Assembly (NCBI GenBank): GCA_025463615.1
Contig: JAODAU010000275.1
Coordinates: 1-11,838 of the forward strand
Origin: Microbacteriaceae bacterium
Lineage (GTDB): Bacteria > Actinomycetota > Actinomycetes > Actinomycetales > Microbacteriaceae
DNA length: 11,838 nucleotides
Direction of reading: 5' to 3'
A program made the position numbers and the translations under genes. Below the pieces are notes generated by a model. That model was not told the DNA's origin. It saw nothing but the letters and a program-made list of their open reading frames with translations, and did not search any database. The stretch's first letter is position 1. Every line of letters starts with the position of its first letter. Below, one piece after another: positions 1 to 7,354 of this stretch.

Positions 1-751
1 GCTCGCCGACGGCAGCAACTACCCCGGCCAGCAGGACATCCGCGGCCGCCAGGACCGCCTCGCCGACTCGCTCGCGAGCATCTACGCCCGCATCGGCGAG
101 AACCAGCGGCTCGTGCTCGAGTACAAGTTCTTCGAGCCGGCTTTCTACCACACGGATGTTCCTGACTGGGGCACCTCCTACGCCCAGGTCAGCGCCCTCG
201 GCGACCGCGCCATGGTGTGCCTCGACACCGGCCACCACGCGCCCGGCACCAACATCGAGTTCATCGTGATGCAGCTGCTGCGCCTCGGCAAGCTCGGCTC
301 GTTCGACTTCAACTCGCGCTTCTACGCGGACGACGACCTCATCGTGGGCGCGGCCGACCCGTTCCAGCTGTTCCGCATCCTGTACGAGGTGATCCGCGGC
401 GGCGGTTACGGCACGAGCGGCGACGTGGCGTTCATGCTCGACCAGTGCCACAACGTCGAGGACAAGATCCCCGGCCAGATCCGCTCCGTGCTCAACGTGC
501 AGGAGATGACGGCGCGCGCACTGCTCGTCGACACCGCGGCGCTGGAGAAGGCGCAGCTCGCTGGCGACGTGCTCGGGGCCAACGGCATCCTCATGGACGC
601 GTTCTACACCGACGTGCGCCCGGCGCTCGCCACGTGGCGCGAGTCGCGCGGCCTCGACGGCGACCCGATGGCGGCGTACGCGGCATCCGGCTACCAGGCC
701 CAGATCGCGGCCGACCGCGTAGGCGGCCAGCAGGCGTCCTGGGGAGCCTGA
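1..751 (+). CDS. rhaI: L-rhamnose isomerase, 3' part (5' end outside window)
   Basis: This enzyme interconverts L-rhamnose and L-rhamnulose in the cytoplasm, the first step of the phosphorylating rhamnose route. The reading frame is open from base 2 and gives 249 residues to a TGA at 749-751; the N-terminal part is cut off. It resembles the Pseudomonas stutzeri-type / Streptomyces-subtype isomerases (about 430 aa), not E. coli RhaA. Visible motifs are EYKFFEP (window residues 40-46), DWGTSY, LDTGHHAPGTNIEF (74-87), FYADDDL and MLDQCHNVEDK. From memory of the P. stutzeri enzyme, Glu219, Asp254, His257 and Asp289 map by exact spacing to E40, D75, H78 and D110. That offset implies about 179 missing residues. 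The position of metal ligand His281 holds Asp102 here (codon 305-307). The gene heads a same-strand rhamnose gene set, with a large palindrome before the next gene. Confidence 0.93.
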   Translation, partial: LADGSNYPGQQDIRGRQDRLADSLASIYARIGENQRLVLEYKFFEPAFYHTDVPDWGTSYAQVSALGDRAMVCLDTGHHAPGTNIEFIVMQLLRLGKLGSFDFNSRFYADDDLIVGAADPFQLFRILYEVIRGGGYGTSGDVAFMLDQCHNVEDKIPGQIRSVLNVQEMTARALLVDTAALEKAQLAGDVLGANGILMDAFYTDVRPALATWRESRGLDGDPMAAYAASGYQAQIAADRVGGQQASWGA

Positions 752-760
752 CCACCCTTC

Positions 761-822
761 CGCGAGGGGCCTTAGATTGTCGCTTCCGAACGTCTGAAAC
801 CGACAATCTAAGGCCCCTCGCG
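761..822. repeat. Near-perfect 62-bp palindrome between rhaI and the aldolase-dehydrogenase gene
   Basis: The left arm 761-782 (begins CGCGAGGGGCC, ends ATTGTCG) is the exact reverse complement of the right arm 801-822, giving a perfect 22-bp stem. The 18-nt centre folds further: TTCCGA (784-789) pairs with TCTGAA (793-798) with one mismatch around an ACG loop, so nearly the whole 62 bp is self-complementary. It starts 9 bp after the rhaI stop and ends 31 bp before the next start. No T-run follows on either strand, so it is not a canonical intrinsic terminator. It may be a partial terminator, an mRNA-stabilising hairpin that sets relative levels of the two products, or a copy of a dispersed palindromic element. 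The structure is seen directly; the role is inference. Confidence 0.85.
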
Positions 823-853
823 AGATCTGAATGCAGCTGAGAATGAGGAACTT

Positions 854-2890
854 GTGACTAACCAAACCGCAGCGGAACTGATCGCACGCAGCAACCGCCT
901 GGGCTCCGACCCGCGCGTCACCAACTACGCCGGCGGCAACACCTCCGCCAAGGGCACCGAGACGGATCCGGTCACCGGCGAGCCCGTCGAACTGCTCTGG
1001 GTGAAGGGCTCCGGCGGCGACCTCGGCACCCTCACCGAGTCGGGTCTCGCCGTGCTGCGGCTCGACCTGGTGCGTGCCCTCTCGAAGGTGTACCCGGGCG
1101 TCGAGCGCGAGGACGAGATGGTGGCCGCCTTCGACTACACCCTGTTCGGCAAGGGCGGCGCCGCCCCCTCGATCGACACGGCGATGCACGGGCTCGTGGA
1201 TGCCGCGCACGTCGACCACCTCCACCCCGACTCGGGCATCGCCTTCGCCACCGCTAAGGACGGCGAGGAGCTCACCAAGAAGGCGTTCGGCGAGAAGGTC
1301 GTCTGGGTGCCGTGGCGCCGGCCGGGCTGGCAGCTCGGCGAGGACATCGCCGCGATCAAGCGCGACAACCCGGCGGCGATCGGCTGCATCCTGGGCGGCC
1401 ACGGCATCACCGCGTGGGGCGACACCAGCGACGAGGCCGAGGCGAACAGCCTGTGGATCATCGAGACGGCGGAGGCGTACATCGCCGAGAACGGGCGGAA
1501 GGATCCGTTCGGAACCACCCTGGATGGTTACAGCGCACTGCCCTCTGACCAGCGTCTTTCCCGCGCCGCGGCCCTCGCGCCGACCCTGCGCGGGCTCGTC
1601 TCCACCGACCGCGCGATGGTCGGGCACTTCACGGATGCCGAGGTCGTGCTCGACTTCCTGGCCGGCTCAGAGCACTCCCGGCTGGCCGAGCTGGGCACCA
1701 GCTGCCCCGACCACTTCCTGCGCACGAAGGTCAAGCCGATGCTGCTCGACCTGCCGGCCACGGCATCCCTCGAGGACCAGCTCACCCGGCTTCACGAGCT
1801 GCACGAGGAGTACCGGGCGGACTACCAGGCGTACTACGACAGGCACGCGACGCCCAACTCCCCGGCCATCCGCGGGGCCGACCCGCTCGTCGTGCTCATC
1901 CCGGGCGTCGGCATGTTCAGCTACGGCGCCAACAAGCAGACCGCGCGCGTGGCCGGCGAGTTCTACATCAACGCCATCAACGTGATGCGCGGCGCCGAGG
2001 CGATCTCCACCTACGAGCCGATCGCCGAGAGCGAGAAGTTCCGCATCGAGTACTGGGCGCTCGAGGAGGCGAAGCTGCAGCGGATGCCGAAGCCGAAGCC
2101 CCTCGCGACCCGCATCGCCCTCGTCACCGGCGCGGCATCCGGCATCGGCAAGGCCATCGCCACCCGCCTCGCGGCGGAGGGCGCCTGCGTCGTGATCGCC
2201 GACCTCGACCTCGAAAAGGCGCAGGCCGCCGCCGCGGAGATCGGGAACACGGATGTCGCCATCGGCGTGCAGGCGAACGTCACCGACGAGAACCAGGTGC
2301 AGGCCGCCGTGGATGCCGCGGTGCTCGCCTTCGGAGGCCTCGACCTCGTCGTCAACAACGCCGGCCTCTCGCTCTCCAAGTCGCTGCTCGAGACCACCGT
2401 CGCGGACTGGGACCTGCAGCACGACGTGATGGCGAAGGGCTCGTTCCTCGTCTCGCGCTCGTCGGCGAAGGTGCTCATCGACCAGAAGCTGGGCGGCGAC
2501 GTGATCTACATCTCGTCGAAGAACTCGGTCTTCGCCGGCCCGAACAACATCGCGTACTCGGCGACGAAGGCCGACCAGGCGCACCAGGTGCGGCTGCTTG
2601 CGGCCGAGCTCGGCGAGCACGGCGTGAAGGTCAACGGCATCAACCCGGACGGCGTCGTGCGCGGCTCGGGCATCTTCGCCGGCGGCTGGGGCGCCAAGCG
2701 CGCCGCGGTCTACGGCGTGCCGGAGGAGGAGCTCGGCGCGTACTACGCGCAGCGCACCCTGCTCAAGCGCGAGGTGCTGCCGGAGAACGTGGCGAACGCC
2801 GTGTTCGTGCTCTGCTCCGCCGACCTCAGCCACACGACCGGCCTGCACATCCCCGTCGACGCGGGCGTCGCGGCCGCGTTCCTGCGGTGA
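854..2890 (+). CDS. rhaD: Bifunctional rhamnulose-1-phosphate aldolase / (S)-lactaldehyde dehydrogenase
   Basis: This 678-aa fusion cleaves L-rhamnulose 1-phosphate to dihydroxyacetone phosphate and L-lactaldehyde, then oxidises the aldehyde to L-lactate with NAD; this fused family is often called RhaD-RhaE or aldolase/alcohol dehydrogenase. The class II aldolase/adducin-like domain spans about residues 1-400, with a GGNTSAK phosphate loop (27-33), metal-type histidines in DHLHPD (H122, H124) and in GGHG (H183). A short proline/lysine linker (about 411-417) leads to a classical short-chain dehydrogenase domain: TGAASGIG (425-432), NNAG (501-504), serines in ISSK (554-555) and Y568-x3-K572. 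The GTG start at 854 is set by GAGGAA at 845-850. Its stop overlaps the rhaB start (GTGA, 2887-2890), so the two are probably translationally coupled. Some annotations call the product a bifunctional aldolase/short-chain dehydrogenase without resolving the aldehyde step. Confidence 0.93.
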   Translation: MTNQTAAELIARSNRLGSDPRVTNYAGGNTSAKGTETDPVTGEPVELLWVKGSGGDLGTLTESGLAVLRLDLVRALSKVYPGVEREDEMVAAFDYTLFGKGGAAPSIDTAMHGLVDAAHVDHLHPDSGIAFATAKDGEELTKKAFGEKVVWVPWRRPGWQLGEDIAAIKRDNPAAIGCILGGHGITAWGDTSDEAEANSLWIIETAEAYIAENGRKDPFGTTLDGYSALPSDQRLSRAAALAPTLRGLVSTDRAMVGHFTDAEVVLDFLAGSEHSRLAELGTSCPDHFLRTKVKPMLLDLPATASLEDQLTRLHELHEEYRADYQAYYDRHATPNSPAIRGADPLVVLIPGVGMFSYGANKQTARVAGEFYINAINVMRGAEAISTYEPIAESEKFRIEYWALEEAKLQRMPKPKPLATRIALVTGAASGIGKAIATRLAAEGACVVIADLDLEKAQAAAAEIGNTDVAIGVQANVTDENQVQAAVDAAVLAFGGLDLVVNNAGLSLSKSLLETTVADWDLQHDVMAKGSFLVSRSSAKVLIDQKLGGDVIYISSKNSVFAGPNNIAYSATKADQAHQVRLLAAELGEHGVKVNGINPDGVVRGSGIFAGGWGAKRAAVYGVPEEELGAYYAQRTLLKREVLPENVANAVFVLCSADLSHTTGLHIPVDAGVAAAFLR

Positions 2891-4275
2891 CCGAGGCCGT
2901 CGCCGCGGTCGACCTCGGAGCGACCAGCGGCCGGGTGATGCTCGGCTACGTCGGGCACAACGAGCTGAGCCTGCGGCACGTGGCGCGGTTCCCCAACGGC
3001 CCGGTGACCCAGGCGGACGGCCTGCACTGGGACGTGAGCGAGCTCTACCGGAGCGTGCGCGCGGGGCTGGCGGCCGCCATCCGCGAGGAGCCGGATGTGC
3101 GCAGCATCGGCGTCGACTCCTGGGCCGTCGACTACGCGCTGATGGCCGGCGACCGGATGCTGGGCGAGCCGTTCCACTACCGGGACGACCGCAACATCCG
3201 CGCGGTCGAGGTCGTGCACGACATCGTCTCGCCCGAGGAGCTCTACCGCGCGAACGGCCTGCAGCACCTGCCGTTCAACACGCTGTTCCAGCTCACGGCC
3301 GACCGGCTCTCCGGCGCGCTGGATGCCGCGGACGGCTTCCTGCTCGTGCCCGACCTGCTCGGCTTCTGGCTCACCGGCGTGCGCGCGGCGGAGGTCACCA
3401 ACGCGTCGACCACCGGCCTGCTCGGCGTCGAGACGCACGAGTGGGACGAGCGGCTCATCGCCCGGCTCGACCTGCCCGCCGGCATCTTCGCGCCGCTCGT
3501 CGAGCCCGGCACGACCCTCGGCCAGGCGACCGGATTCCCCGGCCTGCACGTCACCACGGTCGGGTCGCACGACACCGCCTCCGCCGTCGTAGCCGTGCCG
3601 GCCACCGACCCCGACTTCGCCTACATCTCGTGCGGCACCTGGGGGCTCGTCGGCGTCGAGCTCGAGGCGCCCGTGCTCAGCGAGCAGAGCCGGCTCGCCA
3701 ACTTCACCAACGAGGGCGGCGTCGACGGGCGGGTGCGCTACCTGCACAACGTGATGGGGCTCTGGCTGCTCAGCGAGTCGGTGCGCGAGTGGGGGGCGGG
3801 GGGCGAGACCATCGACCTGCCGTCGCTGATCGCCGCGGCATCCGCCACCACAGCCGAGCCGTTCGACGCGAACGACCAGCGCTTCCTCTCTCCCGGCGAC
3901 ATGCCGGCGCGCATCGCCGGGTGGTACACCGAGCGCGGGCTCGCCGCCCCCCAGTCCCGCGCGCAGTTCGTGCGGGCGATCATCGAGAGCCTGGCCCTCG
4001 CCTTCGCGGATGCCGTGGAGACCGCGTCGCGCCTCTCCGGCTCCCGGGTGAACGTCATCCACATCGTCGGCGGCGGCTCGCAGAACGAGCTGCTCTGCCA
4101 GCTCACCGCCGACCGCAGCGGACTGCCGGTGCTGGCAGGACCGGTCGAGGCGACCGCGATCGGCAACGTGCTGGTGCAGGCGCGGGCGCACGGCTTCGCG
4201 TCGGGCAGCCTCGAGTCGCTGCGCACGCTGGTCGCCACCGCGTTCTCGCCGAAGCGCTACGAGCCGCGCGCATGA
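2887..4275 (+). CDS. rhaB: Rhamnulokinase (FGGY family)
   Basis: This cytoplasmic kinase uses ATP to phosphorylate L-rhamnulose at C1, making the substrate of the upstream aldolase. The 462-aa protein has the FGGY two-domain layout. The N-terminal domain starts with the phosphate motif DLGATSGR (9-16) and GVDSWAVDY (75-83). It continues with THEWDERL (183-190) and GSHDTASA (227-234), in which D229 is the probable catalytic base. The C-terminal domain has SCGTW (248-252), NFTNEGG (272-278), LHNVMGLWLL (286-295), typical of rhamnulokinases, and the ATP-binding HIVGGGSQN (392-400). The length is close to the usual 460-490 aa. The GTG start at 2887 overlaps the preceding stop by 4 bp and lacks a good Shine-Dalgarno sequence, which fits coupling. 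The TGA at 4273-4275 overlaps the next gene's ATG. Confidence 0.94.
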   Translation: MTEAVAAVDLGATSGRVMLGYVGHNELSLRHVARFPNGPVTQADGLHWDVSELYRSVRAGLAAAIREEPDVRSIGVDSWAVDYALMAGDRMLGEPFHYRDDRNIRAVEVVHDIVSPEELYRANGLQHLPFNTLFQLTADRLSGALDAADGFLLVPDLLGFWLTGVRAAEVTNASTTGLLGVETHEWDERLIARLDLPAGIFAPLVEPGTTLGQATGFPGLHVTTVGSHDTASAVVAVPATDPDFAYISCGTWGLVGVELEAPVLSEQSRLANFTNEGGVDGRVRYLHNVMGLWLLSESVREWGAGGETIDLPSLIAAASATTAEPFDANDQRFLSPGDMPARIAGWYTERGLAAPQSRAQFVRAIIESLALAFADAVETASRLSGSRVNVIHIVGGGSQNELLCQLTADRSGLPVLAGPVEATAIGNVLVQARAHGFASGSLESLRTLVATAFSPKRYEPRA

Positions 4276-5087
4276 ACGTCGACGGCATCGAGACCGGGCG
4301 CATCGCCCTCGGCGGGGCCGGCTGGTCGCTCGACGCGCGCGCGACCGACGAGGAGTCGATCCGCACCATCCATGCCGCCATCGACGCGGGGGTGACGGTG
4401 ATCGACACGGCGCGCGTGTACACGAGGGCGGGCGTCGAGGGGCACAGCGAGTCGATCGTGCGGCGAGCGTTGGCCGGGCACCCGGCGGCCGGCGGCATCC
4501 TCGTGGTCACGAAGGGCGGGCACTTCCGCCGGGGCGATGAGTTCCTGTACGACGCGAGCCCCGAGGCCCTGCGCGGCGACGTCGAGCACAGCCTGCGGTC
4601 GCTCGGCCTCGACGCGCTGCCGCTCTACCTGCTGCACCGGCCCGACCCCGCCGTGCCGCTGGCCGAGTCGGTCGGCGCGCTGGAGCAGCTGCGGCGCGAG
4701 GGGCTCGTGCGGCACATCGGCGTCTCCAACGTGGATGCCGCCCAGCTCGCCATCGCGGAGGGCGAGGCCGCCATCACGGCCGTCGAGAACCAGCTCTCGC
4801 TCGTGCACCCCGGCGACCCGGGCGTGCTCGCGCGCACCGACCTGCTGCACCTCGCCTACTCGACGCTCGGCGCGCTCGGCGGACCGGACGCGCTCGTGGA
4901 GCGGTTCCCCGCGCTCGGCGAGATCGCCGGCGAGCGCGGCGCGTCGGTTGCCCGGGTGGCGATCGCGTGGGCGCTGAGCCGCGGCCCCCAGGTGGTGGCG
5001 ATCGTGGGCGCGACCCGGCCGGCGACGATCACCGACTCCGCGGTCGCGCTGGAGCTCAGCCCGGCGGAGCTCGCCCGCCTGGACTAA
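4272..5087 (+). CDS. Aldo/keto reductase of unknown substrate, last gene of the rhamnose operon
   Basis: This is a 271-aa aldo/keto reductase, an NAD(P)H-dependent TIM-barrel oxidoreductase. The catalytic tetrad is complete: D45 and Y50 in VIDTARVY, K81 in VVTKGG, and H122 in LYLLHRPDP. Later segments are typical: VRHIGVSN (146-153), ENQLSLVHP (172-180), LAYSTLGALGG (194-204) and a cofactor-phosphate region IVGATRP (244-250). The start is taken at ATG 4272 because it overlaps the rhaB stop (ATGA) and begins directly with a normal AKR N-terminus; the frame stays open far upstream, but only as a shadow of rhaB. Position suggests a role with rhamnose or its C3 product, such as reducing L-lactaldehyde to 1,2-propanediol or acting on a sugar lactone or aldose. 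This is inference from context, and the substrate cannot be read from the sequence. Confidence 0.88.
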   Translation: MNVDGIETGRIALGGAGWSLDARATDEESIRTIHAAIDAGVTVIDTARVYTRAGVEGHSESIVRRALAGHPAAGGILVVTKGGHFRRGDEFLYDASPEALRGDVEHSLRSLGLDALPLYLLHRPDPAVPLAESVGALEQLRREGLVRHIGVSNVDAAQLAIAEGEAAITAVENQLSLVHPGDPGVLARTDLLHLAYSTLGALGGPDALVERFPALGEIAGERGASVARVAIAWALSRGPQVVAIVGATRPATITDSAVALELSPAELARLD

Positions 5088-5159
5088 GCGGATCGAGCGT
5101 GTCGAGATCTCACGCGGAGTTGCTCGCGGGTGAGATCTCGACGAGCTCGATCCGCTTTT
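5086..5159. terminator. Hairpin terminator between convergent operons
   Basis: Arms 5086-5113 and 5130-5157 form a 28-bp stem with two adjacent mismatches around a 16-nt loop. The last two bases of the AKR stop codon TAA form its outermost pairs. On the plus strand the stem ends in TTTT (5156-5159), as in an intrinsic terminator for the rhamnose operon. On the minus strand it begins 6 nt after the lactonase stop but has no T-run beyond it, so termination in that direction may be weaker. The arms belong to a repeat family also seen at 10261-10290. Confidence 0.8.
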
Positions 5160-5163
5160 CTCG

Positions 5164-6015
5164 TCAATCCAGGGAGTAGGTGCGCACCGCCGTCGCGAAG
5201 AGCACCTCGTCCTGCTCCTGCGGCGAGAGGGCCGCGATCGCCTCGCGCTGCGCCATCCAGACGCCGCCGAAGTCCCGGGCGAGCGTGGAGACCGGCCAGT
5301 CGCTGCCGAGCATCATGCGCGACGGGCCGAAGTGCGCGAGCGCGTGGTCGACGTACGGCGACCAATCCCGCCACGTCCACGCCGGCGCGGAGGACGTCGA
5401 GAGGCCGCTGAGCTTGACCGTGACGTTGGGGTGCGCCGCGACATCCGCGAGCCCGGGCGCCCACGCGTCCCAGCCGCCGCCCGCGATGTCGGGGCCGCCG
5501 AGGTGGTCGAGCACGATCGTGAGCTCGGGATGCCGCGCCGCCAGCTCCGCGATCGTCGCGAGGTGCGCGGCGCCCGTGCTCAGCACGTCGAGGGTGAGCC
5601 CGCGCGGGGCGAGCAGCCGGATGCCCGAGGTGACGTCATCCCGCAGCAGCCAGCGCGGGTCGTCGTAGTTGTGGTTGAGCACGCGGATGCCGCGCACCCA
5701 CGGCGACTCCGCGTACAGGTCGAGCGCAGCCCCGGCCTCCGCCGCCCGGTCGATCGGCGCCCAGGCCACGACGCCGCGCACGGTCGGCTCCGCCGCCGCG
5801 ACGGACAGCATGTAAAACGTGTCCTCGTAGCCGTCGGTCGCCTGCACGAGCACCGTGTCGGTGATCCCGGCGGCGGCGACATCGGCCGCGACATCCTCCG
5901 GCCCGAAGTCGCGGTTGAGCGCGCCGGCCGTGTCGAGCCAGGCGTAGCGGCGCTCGGACGGCTTCCAGAGGTGCTGGTGGGTGTCGACCATGCGGCCGGG
6001 TTCGTGGAGCGCCAT
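5164..6015 (-). CDS. Amidohydrolase-family lactonase, probable L-fucono-1,5-lactonase
   Basis: This 283-aa protein belongs to the amidohydrolase-2 / COG3618 group, TIM-barrel metal hydrolases that open sugar lactones. The first-strand motif is DTHQHLW with H13 and H15. DHLGGPD (D170, H171) and GSDWP (237-241, D239) give the later histidine and the terminal catalytic aspartate. In the oxidative L-fucose pathway this step turns L-fuconolactone into L-fuconate; L-rhamnonolactone is an alternative substrate. It is the last gene of the minus-strand operon. ATG 6015 is chosen because it overlaps the mutarotase stop (TGATG), which suggests coupling. An internal ATG at 5991 would remove eight residues and still keep the HxH motif; neither site has a strong Shine-Dalgarno. 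The family call is firm, and the substrate comes from its neighbours. Confidence 0.87.
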   Translation of the reverse strand: MALHEPGRMVDTHQHLWKPSERRYAWLDTAGALNRDFGPEDVAADVAAAGITDTVLVQATDGYEDTFYMLSVAAAEPTVRGVVAWAPIDRAAEAGAALDLYAESPWVRGIRVLNHNYDDPRWLLRDDVTSGIRLLAPRGLTLDVLSTGAAHLATIAELAARHPELTIVLDHLGGPDIAGGGWDAWAPGLADVAAHPNVTVKLSGLSTSSAPAWTWRDWSPYVDHALAHFGPSRMMLGSDWPVSTLARDFGGVWMAQREAIAALSPQEQDEVLFATAVRTYSLD

Positions 6016-6338
6016 CAGTCGAGGTGGAACAGTTCGGGGATCGTCTTCCACCACTCGCCCTCGGCGCGGTCGTCGAGCGGTCGCTGCAGCGGCTCGCACA
6101 CGGCCCACCACTCCCGGGTGGCCGGGTCCGTGGCCATCGCGGCGGAGTCGGCGGCGAGGTCGTCGCCGGTGTACTCGAAGTAGCTGAACAGCAGGTCGCC
6201 GTGCCGGTAGATCGAGTAGTTCGTGATGTTGCTCAACCGCAGGCGCTCGAGCACGGCGGGCCAGACCTCCGCGTGCAGTGCCTCGTAGCGCTCGACATTT
6301 TCCGGCGGCAGGCCGATCACGGAGGCCACTCTCTGCAC
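6015..6338 (-). CDS. RhaM-type sugar mutarotase (L-fucose or L-rhamnose)
   Basis: This 107-aa protein matches the small L-rhamnose mutarotase family (dimeric alpha/beta barrel, about 104 aa in E. coli RhaM/YiiL), which interconverts alpha and beta anomers of the free sugar. Conserved features sit at the expected places: Y18 and H22 in ERYEALH, NYSIY (40-44), LLFSYFEY (49-56) and the double tryptophan W77-W78, with a second WW in GEWWKTIPELF near the C-terminus. The start is GTG 6338, preceded by AGGAG at 6344-6348 with 5-nt spacing. A GTG at 6344 would overlap that site and is rejected. It begins 2 nt after the upstream reductase stop. It lies in the fucose operon rather than with rhaI-rhaD-rhaB, so its natural substrate may be L-fucose, or it may serve both sugars. 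Confidence 0.9.
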   Translation of the reverse strand: MQRVASVIGLPPENVERYEALHAEVWPAVLERLRLSNITNYSIYRHGDLLFSYFEYTGDDLAADSAAMATDPATREWWAVCEPLQRPLDDRAEGEWWKTIPELFHLD

Positions 6339-6340
6339 GG

Positions 6341-7354
6341 TCACTCCTGGCTTTTCGGGAGCGGGGCATCCGCTCGGACCAGGCCGGCCGACACGAGGTC
6401 GCGCCAGAGGGCATCCGGGATGTCGACGGCGAACTGCGCCGCGTTCGCCGCGACCTGCCCGGCCGACCGTGCCCCCGTGCACACGGTGGCGACCGCCGGA
6501 TGCCCGAGCGGGAACCGCAGGGCGGCCGCCGGCAGCGGCACGCCGTGGCTCTCGCACACGTCGGCGATCGCGTTGGCCCGCGCGAGGATCCCGGCGGGCA
6601 CCGGCTCGTAGTTGTACGTGGCGTCGGCGGGCGGCCGATCGCGAGCCAGCAGCCCCGAGTTGAAGACCGCGGCCGCCACCACCGAGACGCCGCGCTCCAG
6701 CGCCGCGGGCAGCAGGTCGTCGAGCGGACCCTGCTCGAGCAGCGTGTAGCGGCCGGCGCACATCACCACGTCGAGGTCGGTGAGCCGCACGAAGTCGGCG
6801 AGCATGGCGCCCTGGTTCATGCCGGCGCCGTACGAGACGATCGTGCCGTCCCGGCGCAGCGCGTCGAGCGCCGGGAACGCGCCCTCGAGCGCCTCCTCGC
6901 GGTGGTCGTCCGGGTCGTGCACGAACACCACGTCGATGCGGTCCAGCCCGAGCCGCTCGAGGCTCTCGTCGAGCGACCGGCGCACGCCGTCGCCGCTGTA
7001 GTCCAGCCGACGCACGAGCGAGGTGCGCACGTCGAAGCCCTCGGTGTCCTGCTGCACCCCGTCGCCGCCCTCGACGAGCAGCCTCCCGACCTTGGTCGAC
7101 AGCACGAACTCGTCGCGCGGCTTCGTGGCGAGGAACGCGCCCAGCCGACGCTCACCCAGCCCCAGGCCGTAGTGCGGCGCCGTGTCGAAGTAGCGGATGC
7201 CGGCATCCCACGCCGCCTCGAGTGCGCCCCAGGCCGCCTCGTCCGAGACCTCGCGGCCGAGGTTGGCGAGGGGCGCGACGCCGAAGGCGTACGGGCCGAC
7301 CCGCAGGCCGCCCCGGCCGAGCGGGCGCGCGGTGGCGTCGGCGACCGCGCTCAT
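6341..7354 (-). CDS. Aldo/keto reductase, probable L-fucose dehydrogenase (D-threo-aldose 1-dehydrogenase)
   Basis: This 337-aa aldo/keto reductase probably oxidises L-fucose at C1 to L-fucono-1,5-lactone with NAD(P), the entry step of the oxidative fucose route. The tetrad is intact: D57 and Y62 in [10 protein letters not shown]88 in LSTKVG and H146 in [23 protein letters not shown] (21-33) near the N-terminus and [14 protein letters not shown] (199-212) are typical of the D-threo-aldose 1-dehydrogenase subgroup, which includes bacterial L-fucose dehydrogenases. It is longer than the 271-aa reductase at 4272 and not a close copy. The ATG at 7354 overlaps the dehydratase stop (ATGA, 7351-7354), so the two are coupled; the open frame upstream of it is a shadow. 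The sugar could also be another aldose of similar configuration, but the adjacent fuconate-type dehydratase favours L-fucose. Confidence 0.88.
   Translation of the reverse strand: MSAVADATARPLGRGGLRVGPYAFGVAPLANLGREVSDEAAWGALEAAWDAGIRYFDTAPHYGLGLGERRLGAFLATKPRDEFVLSTKVGRLLVEGGDGVQQDTEGFDVRTSLVRRLDYSGDGVRRSLDESLERLGLDRIDVVFVHDPDDHREEALEGAFPALDALRRDGTIVSYGAGMNQGAMLADFVRLTDLDVVMCAGRYTLLEQGPLDDLLPAALERGVSVVAAAVFNSGLLARDRPPADATYNYEPVPAGILARANAIADVCESHGVPLPAAALRFPLGHPAVATVCTGARSAGQVAANAAQFAVDIPDALWRDLVSAGLVRADAPLPKSQE

Noticed and set aside
776..806. TTGTC and GACAA half sites within the rhaI-rhaD palindrome as a GntR operator
   Set aside because: The halves lie about 20 bp apart rather than 1 bp, and their pairing follows from the larger stem; the match to the 10319 operator is probably chance.
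1667..2848. Long open frame on the minus strand opposite the aldolase-dehydrogenase gene
   Set aside because: It is antisense to a well-supported gene, is composed of low-complexity Arg/Val/Glu/Asp/Leu strings typical of high-GC shadows, and has no recognisable domain.
2743..4191. Long open frame on the minus strand opposite rhaB
   Set aside because: It is the reverse-frame shadow of rhaB, with shadow-type composition and no motif.
3441..4271. Upstream extension of the aldo/keto reductase frame through rhaB
   Set aside because: The extension is an Arg-rich shadow of rhaB; the AKR fold begins just after ATG 4272.
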